A stretch of DNA of 13,901 bases from an uncultured euryarchaeote (GTDB lineage Archaea > Thermoplasmatota > Poseidoniia > Poseidoniales > Poseidoniaceae), in the NCBI GenBank assembly GCA_937897365.1, contig CALCOP010000139.1, forward strand, positions 1 through 13,901, written 5' to 3'. A program made the position numbers and the translations under genes. Positions 1 to 6,908 of this stretch are shown here, in pieces (the first letter of the stretch is position 1; each line of letters opens with the position of its first letter). The notes under the pieces were generated by a model. The model was not told the origin of the DNA. It did no database searches and worked only from the letters and a program-made list of their open reading frames with translations.

Positions 1-2944
1 CGGCGGAGCTCGAAGAGCCGCTGCCTGAGCCGCTTGATAATGTTGTAATCTCTGCAGGTTGATACGCCCACAGTTCGCGGCCATTGACTCCATCATCCGC
101 ATCGAAGTAGAGCGTATCACCGACTAACAACATCATGCGTTGTCCTGCAATACTGCCATCGTGACCGGATCGAATATCTGCCACTTGCCATGTCGATTGA
201 TTTGAGGTGTCATGCGCCCACAGTTCGGGGCCATTGACATTATCATTTGCACTAAAGTAGATTGTGTCACCGACCAACCTTGTTGACATGTATTGTCCTG
301 GATTACTGCTGTATTGACCGCTTCGAATATCTGCCACTCGCCATGTCGAATGATTGGATGTGTCGTAAGCCCACGGTTCAGTGTCTTGACTTCCCAGAAG
401 TGCAGAGAAGTAGAGGGTATCGCCGACTAATATTGAATAGTAATATCCAGGATTTGAGTTATCATTTCCTCCTCCAGATGCAGTGTTGATATCGGTCGCT
501 CGCCAAGTTGAGTGGTTGGAGGTATCATGCGCCCACAATTCTTTGCCGTTGATTCCCTCACTTGCATCGAAGTAGATTGTATCGCCGACTAATATTGACA
601 TGTATTCTCCCAGATAACTACCAACACCACTTTGAGCCCTGATATCAGCCACTTGCCAAGTTGAGTGGTTGGAGGTATCATGCGCCCACAATTCATCACC
701 TGTGGTTCCATCAGTGGCTGAGAAATAGATGGTATCGCCAACGAGGAGATGCATGTATCGTCCAGGGTTGCCATCTCCACTACTGGATATATCTGCTACG
801 CGCCATGTCGATTGATTGGAAGTGTCATGTGCCCACAACTCATGTCCAGTGCTTCCACCATTGGCTGAGAAATAGAGGGTGTCACCAACGAGGATTTCCA
901 ACCAAATTCCTGGATTACTGCCGCCAGCGCCGTTACCGTTGTTACCAGTACCGAGGTCATCAACGAGCCATGTCGAGTGATTGGAGGTATCGTGTGCCCA
1001 CATTTCAGTTCCGAAAGTTGCATTGTTTGCACTAAAGTAGATTGTGTCACCGACCAAAGTTGACATGTACACTCCTGGGTTTGAGTTGCCACTTCCATTC
1101 CACACATCAGTAACTCGCCAAGTTGAACCATTTGAGGTATCGTGTGCCCATAATTCATTTCCATAGTTCATCCCGACCGAGCTGCCACTATTAGCGCTGA
1201 AGTAGATTGTATCACCAACTAAAATTGACATTCCTGAAAATCCAGGGTTACTGCTTTGGCTACCAGGGTTAATATCTGCTACTTGCCATGTCGAATGATT
1301 GGATGTGTCGTGCGCCCAAAGTTCATGACCGTCAAACCAATCATCCGCATCGAAGTAAATCGTGTCGCCAACTAAAATTTCCATGTATTGTCCGGGGTGA
1401 CTGGCGCCGCCACTGATATCTGCTGTCATCCAAGTGCTACCGTTACCATTGGTTGTGGTGCTTCCCGAGCCATCACCTGCACTCGAATTGTATTGGAAAG
1501 TAATATCTTCCATCGCATGGCCAAGAGCGAGTTCTGCGCCCTCTGTACTCGCAATCAAATCTTTCACCGAGTAACTGCTTGAGGTTGTCGTAGTATCCCA
1601 CGTATAACTACCGGAGATTGGGAAAGGTGTAGCCTCGTTGCCTGTTTGCGATGGACCGTTGCCCAATTGTCCCCAGTAATCCCGTCCCCAGCACTTAATC
1701 GAAGCGTCGTCAAGGATGGCGCAGGTGTGGTCACCTCCAGCAGCAACCGCAACAGCCGTTCGTCCTGTTCCAAGGTCAACGGGAGGGGATGTAGGTGAGG
1801 TTTGATCCGCGGTGAGTGAAAGACCATTGCCTAACTGTCCGTAGGTATCCTTGCCCCAACACTTTACCGAACCGTTGTCAAGAATTGCACAAGCATGGGT
1901 GCCTATGCCGAGGGAGATTGCAACAGCCGTTCGGCCAGTGCCAAGGTCCAACGGAGTGGATGGAGGAGTGTTCGTGTTGGTGACTGGCAGCGCATTTCCA
2001 CCATCTCCCAATACTCCGTTATTATCACCGCCCCAGCATTTCACTGAGCCGTCGTCAAGTAAGACGCAAGTTGAAACACCACCTAAAGAGACTGCAACTG
2101 CGGTTCGACCTGTGCCGACGTCAATGAGAACTGGAGAGAACTCGTTGTTCCAACCCGTCCCATCACCTACCGCACCGTGTTGCCCCTTGCCCCAACATTT
2201 CAGCGAAGCATCGTCAAGTATGGCGCAGGTGTGGTATGCTCCAGTAGACACCGCAACAGCCTTTCGGCCCGTTCCGAGATCGACAGATACGGGCGAAGAT
2301 TGGTCAGAGGTTGTTGTTGCACCGTTGCCCAACTGCCCTTCAGAGTCCCGTCCCCAACATTTCATGGAGCCGTCGTCAAGGATGGCGCAGGTGTGGTAAC
2401 CTCCACTCGAAACCGCAAAGGCCGTTCGGCCCGTTCCAAGGTCGACTGAAACAGGTATGTTAGTCCTGCTGATAATGGTACTAATGACTCCGCCATCGCC
2501 CAACTGCCCGTAGTTATCCCTTCCCCAACACTTCAACGAATCATCGTCAAGAATGGCGCAGGTGTGTTCTTGTCCAGCATCTACTGCAACGGCCGTTTGG
2601 CCCCCACCCAGGTCGATTAGAATAGGCGTGACAAATTTGTTTGCCAGTGTGTCACCGTTCGCACCGTTACCCATCTGTCCGTGGTAGTCACTTCCCCAGC
2701 ACATCATGGAGCCGTTGCCAAGGATGGCGCAGGCGTGGTCCCCACCAAGACTCATTTTGTTGTTGGCATAAGCAAAGGAAGAGCCAGAACCTCCCGATTC
2801 GAGAACGTCGTTGGTCTCTTCGAGTGTTTCTTCCCCGTTTGTCCATGGGTTCATGGATTCAAGATAACCCACTTGGGTCATCATCATCATCAAGAGCGAC
2901 AAAACGATTGCTCGGTTAAAATTGCTATGGCGTGCGCCGGACAT
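1..2944 (-). CDS. Giant secreted repeat protein, RCC1 propeller plus ELW-type repeats (C-terminus beyond window)
   Basis: The frame is open from an ATG at 2944 to the left edge: 981 codons without a stop. An in-frame TAG (the stop of the preceding gene) lies 18 codons upstream, so this ATG is the first good start. Residues 1-40 look like a signal peptide or anchor: Arg near the N-terminus, then AIVLSLLMMMM. An acidic linker follows. Seven RCC1-type units (about residues 64-435) each carry a C-A-I-L-x-D-(G/A)-S-x-K-C-W-G core with two Cys; seven units would close a beta-propeller. A Thr/Ser-rich linker (about 435-505) leads to nine units with LVGDT(I/L)YF(S/D)A and ELWAHDTSN cores. The last ends in a Ser/Gly-rich stretch at the edge, which may be a stalk before a C-terminal anchor. 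Seven-bladed propellers and ELW-type repeats occur in cell-surface proteins. A role in adhesion, polymer binding or a surface layer is inference; no enzyme domain is visible. It is last in a channel-regulator-surface protein series. Confidence 0.85.
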   Translation of the reverse strand, partial: MSGARHSNFNRAIVLSLLMMMMTQVGYLESMNPWTNGEETLEETNDVLESGGSGSSFAYANNKMSLGGDHACAILGNGSMMCWGSDYHGQMGNGANGDTLANKFVTPILIDLGGGQTAVAVDAGQEHTCAILDDDSLKCWGRDNYGQLGDGGVISTIISRTNIPVSVDLGTGRTAFAVSSGGYHTCAILDDGSMKCWGRDSEGQLGNGATTTSDQSSPVSVDLGTGRKAVAVSTGAYHTCAILDDASLKCWGKGQHGAVGDGTGWNNEFSPVLIDVGTGRTAVAVSLGGVSTCVLLDDGSVKCWGGDNNGVLGDGGNALPVTNTNTPPSTPLDLGTGRTAVAISLGIGTHACAILDNGSVKCWGKDTYGQLGNGLSLTADQTSPTSPPVDLGTGRTAVAVAAGGDHTCAILDDASIKCWGRDYWGQLGNGPSQTGNEATPFPISGSYTWDTTTTSSSYSVKDLIASTEGAELALGHAMEDITFQYNSSAGDGSGSTTTNGNGSTWMTADISGGASHPGQYMEILVGDTIYFDADDWFDGHELWAHDTSNHSTWQVADINPGSQSSNPGFSGMSILVGDTIYFSANSGSSVGMNYGNELWAHDTSNGSTWRVTDVWNGSGNSNPGVYMSTLVGDTIYFSANNATFGTEMWAHDTSNHSTWLVDDLGTGNNGNGAGGSNPGIWLEILVGDTLYFSANGGSTGHELWAHDTSNQSTWRVADISSSGDGNPGRYMHLLVGDTIYFSATDGTTGDELWAHDTSNHSTWQVADIRAQSGVGSYLGEYMSILVGDTIYFDASEGINGKELWAHDTSNHSTWRATDINTASGGGNDNSNPGYYYSILVGDTLYFSALLGSQDTEPWAYDTSNHSTWRVADIRSGQYSSNPGQYMSTRLVGDTIYFSANDNVNGPELWAHDTSNQSTWQVADIRSGHDGSIAGQRMMLLVGDTLYFDADDGVNGRELWAYQPAEITTLSSGSGSGSSSSA
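50..1425 (-). repeat. Nine tandem ELW-type repeats
   Basis: The Trp codon of the E-L-W-A core lies at 1318, 1150, 1000, 835, 688, 535, 373, 220 and 70, all in one frame, with periods of 147-168 bases (49-56 residues). Each unit reads roughly VGDT(I/L)YFSA, a variable loop with Asn/Gly, ELWAHDTSN(H/Q/G)STW, then (V/T)ADI and an NPG turn. They resemble the ELWxxDGT surface repeat, with AHDTSN in place of the usual xxDGT. The eighth and ninth units vary: EPWAYD at 373 and a terminal ELWAYQPAE at 70. Near-identical cores at DNA level make copy-number change by recombination plausible. Confidence 0.8.
1640..2752 (-). repeat. Seven tandem RCC1-type units (propeller)
   Basis: The Trp codon of the CWG core falls, in one frame, at 2698, 2527, 2356, 2194, 2035, 1858 and 1690, giving periods of 159-177 bases (53-59 residues). 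Each unit has a Gly-rich strand with a His/Thr-Cys pair, the CAILDD turn, a second Cys before WG, then GQLG(N/D)G and DLGTGRTAVAV. Two Cys per blade suggest a disulfide in each blade, which fits a protein outside the cell (inference). The varied period argues for protein-level selection, not recent simple duplication. Confidence 0.85.
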
Positions 2945-2998
2945 GGACGCTTTAGGACGAGCAGGAGCATAGTCATTCAACCGTTCATGATAGGGAGC

Positions 2999-3661
2999 CT
3001 ATCTAATAGAGTGAATTATTTTTGATTCTGCAGACTGCAGGTGCTCACTTACCGTCGCCTGTTTGATGTTCATAGCCTCAGCCACATCACGTTGAGTGCA
3101 ACCCCGAGGACGGCTGTAATAGCCCATTTCAATCGCCTTATCGAGGACCAATCTTTGCTTTTCAGGAAGTAAGTCACTGAACTCGGGACTTTGGAGGGAT
3201 TCTGAACCGAGTTTTACAGAAAAACCATTGCCTACCAACAGAGATAATTCAGAGCGGATTCGCCTCAATCCATCCTTCGTACCACGTATTGTCATTTTAA
3301 ATCCATTGTGCGACATTAACGTTGGGCTAATCCACCAAGCATCTTCATGCTTACAGAAAATCATCGAGATGGGACCACCTGCCAAGGCTTTGACCAAAGC
3401 TGAATGAGATGTTCGAGAAATAACTTCTAAGATCTCGAAACCACCATAATTGCCTTGTAATTCTTGAGGTGAAGCAAACTCCAATCGAAGATAGCACAAA
3501 AGGCCCTTTTCGGTTCTTTCAAGCAGCGTAATGAATTCGCACACCGGGAAAGAGTGAGGGACCCTAGCACCGGGTAGGCTGCTGCCTGCTTCCAATGAGA
3601 TAACGACTTGCATGTATCGCAAATTGAGGTCATTATCTACCTTGGAGGGCATTTTAACCAT
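2999..3661 (-). CDS. Bacterio-opsin-activator-type HTH transcription regulator
   Basis: A 220-residue protein with a C-terminal helix-turn-helix (about residues 160-215). It shows the L-x-E-K-Q-x-x-V-L-x-x-A-x-x-x-G-Y-Y opening, a PRG turn, then TQRDVAEAMNIKQATVSEHL, the signature of the HTH_10 family common in haloarchaea and other Euryarchaeota. The N-terminal about 150 residues match no domain I recognise and probably sense a ligand or partner. The frame extends upstream to an ATG at 3721 inside the channel gene, but I prefer the ATG at 3661: it follows GAGGTG (3668-3673) by six bases and avoids a 50-base overlap. That ribosome-binding site straddles the stop codon of the MscS-family gene, so the two are probably translationally coupled. 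The target is unknown; the surface protein 54 bases downstream is an obvious candidate (inference). Confidence 0.85.
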   Translation of the reverse strand: MVKMPSKVDNDLNLRYMQVVISLEAGSSLPGARVPHSFPVCEFITLLERTEKGLLCYLRLEFASPQELQGNYGGFEILEVISRTSHSALVKALAGGPISMIFCKHEDAWWISPTLMSHNGFKMTIRGTKDGLRRIRSELSLLVGNGFSVKLGSESLQSPEFSDLLPEKQRLVLDKAIEMGYYSRPRGCTQRDVAEAMNIKQATVSEHLQSAESKIIHSIR

Positions 3662-3671
3662 TTCGTGCACC

Positions 3672-4976
3672 TCAATCTTCGCCACCGGCTTCAAACATAC
3701 TGAGTACGCTGTTGAGTTCACGAAGGTCTTCTTCCAATATTGCTCGCTCTTTCTTATCTAAATCAGGAGACTTCAATCTCTCGTTGATGTTCTCAATTTC
3801 ATCCTTCGCAGCTGCTCTTTCTTTTGCCAACTGCTTGTCTTCTTTGATCATCTGCATTCGAGCCATTCGAACACTGGTCTTCTTACGACGCTGGTTCATC
3901 GCAGGCTGAACTTCACCGTCGATTTCAACAGATGTTGGGTAAGGGATTTCTATACCTTCACGCTTGAAATGCTCGTCAATATTCTTGAGCAACCAATCCC
4001 GAGCAACAAATTCATCGGTGTAATCTTCGACCCATCCATACATTCTGAACACTTTTGCAAAATCTCCTAATTCGATAAGAAGAACGCGTGGTTCTGGCTT
4101 ACTGATAACGTATGGACACTCTCGCATGAGTTTGAGAACAGTGTATTTGACGTGATCAATATCTTCATCGTATCCAACACCAATATCTTGAACTAAAGAG
4201 ATTCGGCGACCAACTCCATCTCCACCACCACGGGCATGGTTGATGACAGTTGAATTGACGAGACTGTTGTTTGGGATAACGACCAGGTTTTCTTCATGTG
4301 TTAGAATCTTTGTCGAAAGTATACCAACTGAAACGACAGAACCCATCTTCCCTTCCACTTCAATTCGGTCGCCGACTTCAAACGGTTGGTCCAAAGCGAG
4401 CATGAACGAATTGACGATGTTGCCAAGCGTCTGCTGCATTGCCAGTCCAATAATCAGTGAGAACACGGCTAATGAAGCAAGAACACCCAACAATTCGATG
4501 CCTAACTCTGAGAATGCAAGATACAATCCACCAAACCAAACACCAGCTCTGAAGAGGAAAATAATGAGTGAATTACTGCCCGATACGGTTACACTGGATG
4601 GTTCAGAGAATCGGTCCATGAGAACTGGAATCATCACCTTTAACGATACACTGACCAGTGAAGTCGACAACAAAATGAATATGGCTTGAAACATTGGGTC
4701 AGAGGACTCAACAAATGAATGGTCTTTACCCAAAACCCATCTCATCGTAAACAGCGTACCCGCTACCATGATGAACAAATACATTCTTTTTGTCACAGGA
4801 GCGTAGAGTTTGTCGTCCCAACCAAACGGGGTTTTCTTGACAAAGTCAAGCAGTATTTTATCGAGCAAAAATCGAACGAATACAATGACAAGTAATGTAG
4901 TTGCAATTCCAACCGACCATTGCATCCACGCATCCAGTCCATTGAGCATTTCTATGGCATCTTCTATTTGAGACAC
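3672..4976 (-). CDS. MscS-family small-conductance mechanosensitive channel
   Basis: A 434-residue membrane protein. Hydrophobic segments lie near residues 20-38, 62-82, 98-122, 133-157 and 160-195. The last is the pore-lining helix, running into the family hallmark of MscS: AMQQTLGNIVNSFML, then QPFEVGDRIEV and the beta-domain line VVIPNNSLVNSTVINH. A soluble alpha/beta domain follows, then a charged C-terminal tail (about 370-430) rich in Lys, Glu and Ala heptads, probably a coiled coil. The channel should open under membrane tension and release small solutes during hypo-osmotic shock. The start is a GTG, six bases after a GGGGAGGG purine tract on the minus strand; no better ATG lies nearby. 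It is first of a minus-strand series with the HTH gene and shares a short divergent spacer with dut. The tail is not part of the core family fold and could contact a partner. Confidence 0.93.
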   Translation of the reverse strand: MSQIEDAIEMLNGLDAWMQWSVGIATTLLVIVFVRFLLDKILLDFVKKTPFGWDDKLYAPVTKRMYLFIMVAGTLFTMRWVLGKDHSFVESSDPMFQAIFILLSTSLVSVSLKVMIPVLMDRFSEPSSVTVSGSNSLIIFLFRAGVWFGGLYLAFSELGIELLGVLASLAVFSLIIGLAMQQTLGNIVNSFMLALDQPFEVGDRIEVEGKMGSVVSVGILSTKILTHEENLVVIPNNSLVNSTVINHARGGGDGVGRRISLVQDIGVGYDEDIDHVKYTVLKLMRECPYVISKPEPRVLLIELGDFAKVFRMYGWVEDYTDEFVARDWLLKNIDEHFKREGIEIPYPTSVEIDGEVQPAMNQRRKKTSVRMARMQMIKEDKQLAKERAAAKDEIENINERLKSPDLDKKERAILEEDLRELNSVLSMFEAGGED

Positions 4977-4993
4977 AGCGTGCCCTCCCCTTA

Positions 4994-5007
4994 CCTTTCA
5001 TGAAAGG
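4994..5007. promoter_or_regulatory. Perfect 14-base palindrome in divergent spacer
   Basis: CCTTTCATGAAAGG is its own reverse complement. It lies 17 bases upstream of the MscS-family GTG start and 76 bases upstream of the preferred dut start. A dyad between divergent genes could be an operator for a dimeric HTH protein, possibly the one encoded next to the channel. This is position-based inference. Its right half also supplies an AGGAG tract that would serve an alternative dut start at 5018. Confidence 0.35.
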
Positions 5008-5083
5008 AGACCCATTCATGATAGTATCGGTGGTGAGGATTAACAACCCAATCGTCAAGAGCCTTCTTCAAACAACACAAAGC

Positions 5084-5536
5084 ATGGAACGAGTCGAACT
5101 TACCGTAGAGTTTGCCCGCCTTGAGCAAGAGGCCAGATTGCCGACACAAGGTTCGTCACAAGCAGCAGGTTGGGATTTGTATGCTCTTGAAGAAACGAAA
5201 GTGGTTCGAAAAAGCAGTTCTATGATTCGTACAGGATTAGCAGTGGCAATCCCTGAAGGATGGGAAGGACAAATCCGTTGCCGCTCATCTCTCGGGAAAA
5301 AGGGTATGATTATGCCAAACGGCGTGGGCACAATTGATTCAGATTACCGAGGTGAATTAATGGTCCTTGCAACTTGGATTGGTGAAGGCGATTCTTTTAC
5401 CGTGGCCAAAGGTGAACGCGTTGCTCAACTTCTGTTTGCCCCGGTTCCAAAGGTAAACATCGTAGAAACGACTGTTGAAAATCTCGGTAAAACAGAACGG
5501 GGCCAAGGTGGATTTGGTTCAACTGGCCAATTTTGA
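5084..5536 (+). CDS. dut: dUTP diphosphatase (trimeric dUTPase)
   Basis: Hydrolyses dUTP to dUMP and pyrophosphate, keeping uracil out of DNA and feeding dTMP synthesis. All five motifs of the trimeric dUTPase family are present in order in the 150-residue product: AAGWDLYA (27-34), RSSLGKKG (67-74), GTIDSDYRGEL (82-92, with the catalytic Asp), GERVAQLLF, and the C-terminal RGQGGFGSTG arm that closes over the active site. Motif 5 ending in FGSTG favours dUTPase over dCTP deaminase. From the ATG at 5084 the first motif falls at its usual distance from the N-terminus, but no ribosome-binding site precedes it. An in-frame ATG at 5018 follows AGGAG by eight bases and would add 22 residues; the frame also has an ATG at 5000. 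Which start is used is open. The gene is the first plus-strand gene after the divergent spacer. Confidence 0.93.
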   Translation: MERVELTVEFARLEQEARLPTQGSSQAAGWDLYALEETKVVRKSSSMIRTGLAVAIPEGWEGQIRCRSSLGKKGMIMPNGVGTIDSDYRGELMVLATWIGEGDSFTVAKGERVAQLLFAPVPKVNIVETTVENLGKTERGQGGFGSTGQF

Positions 5537-5576
5537 CAAGGCATGATTTGATGGATGACGTTGCTTTGGCAAGGTC

Positions 5577-6206
5577 GTGAGCGGAGTGAGAGAAGTTGAT
5601 ATCCGCCATGAGGGATTGGTTGATTACACCGATGCACTTCAACTCATGAAGGATTTGCAAAAGCAACGAATAGAAGATCAAATCCCCGACACATTACTCA
5701 TCATGGAACATCCTGAAATCGTCACAGTCGGGCCAAGAGCTCGCAACGACGGGATTCTACCGCCAGACGATTATGCCACATATCCGGTTGACCGAGGTGG
5801 CGGCTTAACATGGCATGGACCTGGGCAACTGGTCGTCTATCCAGTATTCAAGTGGGATTTAGAAGGTGAAGTCTCGGTAGCAGCCATTATTCATGTACTG
5901 GAACAATGGATTCTCAATACACTTGCTGTTTGCGGCATTGAAGGTTTTCGAGATGAACGTATGCAGGGCGTTTGGGTGAATGGTAAGAAAATTTCAAGCA
6001 TTGGGCTTTCATTTTTGAGATGGACGTCGCGTCACGGTTTTACCATCAATTACGACACTCCAAAAGGCAGAGTAGAGATGCTTGCTGGCTGTGGTTTAGG
6101 CATGGATACGACCACATCCTTAGCAGGCGTTGGCCATTCTGTTGAACGACAAGAATTAATCGATGCTCTGCTTGAATGCATGTCCGAATCAATTCATCGA
6201 GGATGA
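5577..6206 (+). CDS. lipB: Lipoyl(octanoyl) transferase LipB
   Basis: Moves octanoyl from octanoyl-acyl carrier protein to the lipoyl-domain lysine of 2-oxoacid dehydrogenases or the glycine cleavage H protein. LipA would then insert sulfur. The 209-residue product has the family signature RGGGLTWHGPGQLVVYP from residue 73 with its conserved His80, then NGKKISSIG with the active Lys at 137 or 138, and Cys172 in AGCGLG. The 34-residue gap between Lys138 and Cys172 equals the Lys135/Cys169 gap of the E. coli enzyme. The start is a GTG at 5577; a second GTG three codons on is possible and there is no in-frame ATG before it. It lies 40 bases after dut. LipA is not in the window. LipB is a typically bacterial route, so acquisition by an archaeon is plausible. 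Confidence 0.93.
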   Translation: MSGVREVDIRHEGLVDYTDALQLMKDLQKQRIEDQIPDTLLIMEHPEIVTVGPRARNDGILPPDDYATYPVDRGGGLTWHGPGQLVVYPVFKWDLEGEVSVAAIIHVLEQWILNTLAVCGIEGFRDERMQGVWVNGKKISSIGLSFLRWTSRHGFTINYDTPKGRVEMLAGCGLGMDTTTSLAGVGHSVERQELIDALLECMSESIHRG

Positions 6207-6260
6207 AAAAGAGACTGCTTACGCGATTTCTGCAATGATTTCAAGCATTGAAAAACAAGT

Positions 6261-6270
6261 GCATAAAAGG
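6261..6270 (+). promoter_or_regulatory. TATA-like box for ubiX
   Basis: GCATAAAAGG, preceded by an A-rich TTGAAAAACAAG tract at 6249-6260 that could act as the TFB element, is centred about 25 bases before the ubiX ATG at 6291. That spacing would put the transcript start at or very near the start codon, the arrangement of leaderless archaeal mRNAs. No ribosome-binding site precedes ubiX, which agrees. Confidence 0.45.
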
Positions 6271-6290
6271 CAGAACCTTGACACTCACCT

Positions 6291-6863
6291 ATGGGCGAAG
6301 TCGTTGTCGGCATTTCTGGAGCCTCTGGTGCTGCGTATGGAGTGCGGCTGGTTGAGTTCCTTAGGTCAAAGGACATTGACGTCCGATTAGTCGTCACGAG
6401 CGCTGGAGAAATTACGCTCAAGCACGAATGCAACACCTCGAAAGAAGAACTGGCTCAATCAACCGGTGCACTGCTGGAAGATGACAAAAACATTGGAGCA
6501 AAATCAGCATCGGGTTCAGCCAACATCGATGCAGTCGTCTTGTGTCCGTGTTCGGGAACGACGCTTGGAAAACTTGGAGCAGGAATCGGTGATAACCTCA
6601 TTACTCGCTCTGCAATTGTCGCACTCAAAGAGCGAAGAAAACTCATCATTGTTCCACGTGAAGCACCGTATGCAACCGTTCACCTTGATAACATGCACAA
6701 ACTTTCACAATGGGGTGCAATCGTTATTCCTGCATCTCCTGGATTCTACAACCATCCCAAAACAATTGAAGATATGGTTGACTTTGTCGTCGCTCGAATC
6801 CTCGACCACATCGGCGTTGAACACACACTCGGACAACGTTGGACTGGTGAAGAAATCGAGTGA
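6291..6863 (+). CDS. ubiX: Flavin prenyltransferase UbiX
   Basis: Attaches a dimethylallyl group to FMN to make prenylated FMN, the cofactor of UbiD-type decarboxylases. The 190-residue length is typical. Seen are the N-terminal flavin-binding GISGASGAAYG (8-18), the middle block VLCPCSGTTLGKLGAGIGDN followed by LITRSA and LKERRKLIIVPRE, and the C-terminal block AIVIPASPGFYNHPKT. The RE in VPRE and the PASPGFY motif are diagnostic of UbiX within the flavoprotein/HFCD superfamily. The ATG at 6291 is followed directly by the Rossmann strand and is preceded by a TATA-like box at the right distance for a leaderless message. Eighty-four bases separate it from lipB, so it may start its own transcript. 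No UbiD partner is in the window; archaea also use this cofactor in a decarboxylase of the modified mevalonate route. Confidence 0.94.
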   Translation: MGEVVVGISGASGAAYGVRLVEFLRSKDIDVRLVVTSAGEITLKHECNTSKEELAQSTGALLEDDKNIGAKSASGSANIDAVVLCPCSGTTLGKLGAGIGDNLITRSAIVALKERRKLIIVPREAPYATVHLDNMHKLSQWGAIVIPASPGFYNHPKTIEDMVDFVVARILDHIGVEHTLGQRWTGEEIE

Positions 6864-6908
6864 ACTCTTCACCGCCGACTTCTTGAACTGTAAGCCCTTA
6901 GTCAATTC

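Noticed and set aside
50..1425. Regular repeats that could suggest a CRISPR array or satellite
   Set aside because: Units are 147-168 bases, all a multiple of three apart and in one coding frame with conserved protein motifs; there are no short identical repeats with unique spacers.
1851..2449. Two plus-strand open frames of 182 and 90 codons
   Set aside because: They are antisense to the RCC1 repeats; their open length reflects the repeating codons of the minus-strand gene, and their translations show no family features.
4240..4689. Plus-strand 149-codon frame inside the channel gene
   Set aside because: Lies wholly antisense to the well-supported MscS-family gene and has a low-complexity Ser/Asn-rich translation.
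2960..5030. TTCATGATAG occurring both near 2985 and near 5015
   Set aside because: A ten-base match at two unrelated positions is close to chance in a window this size and shares no flanking similarity.
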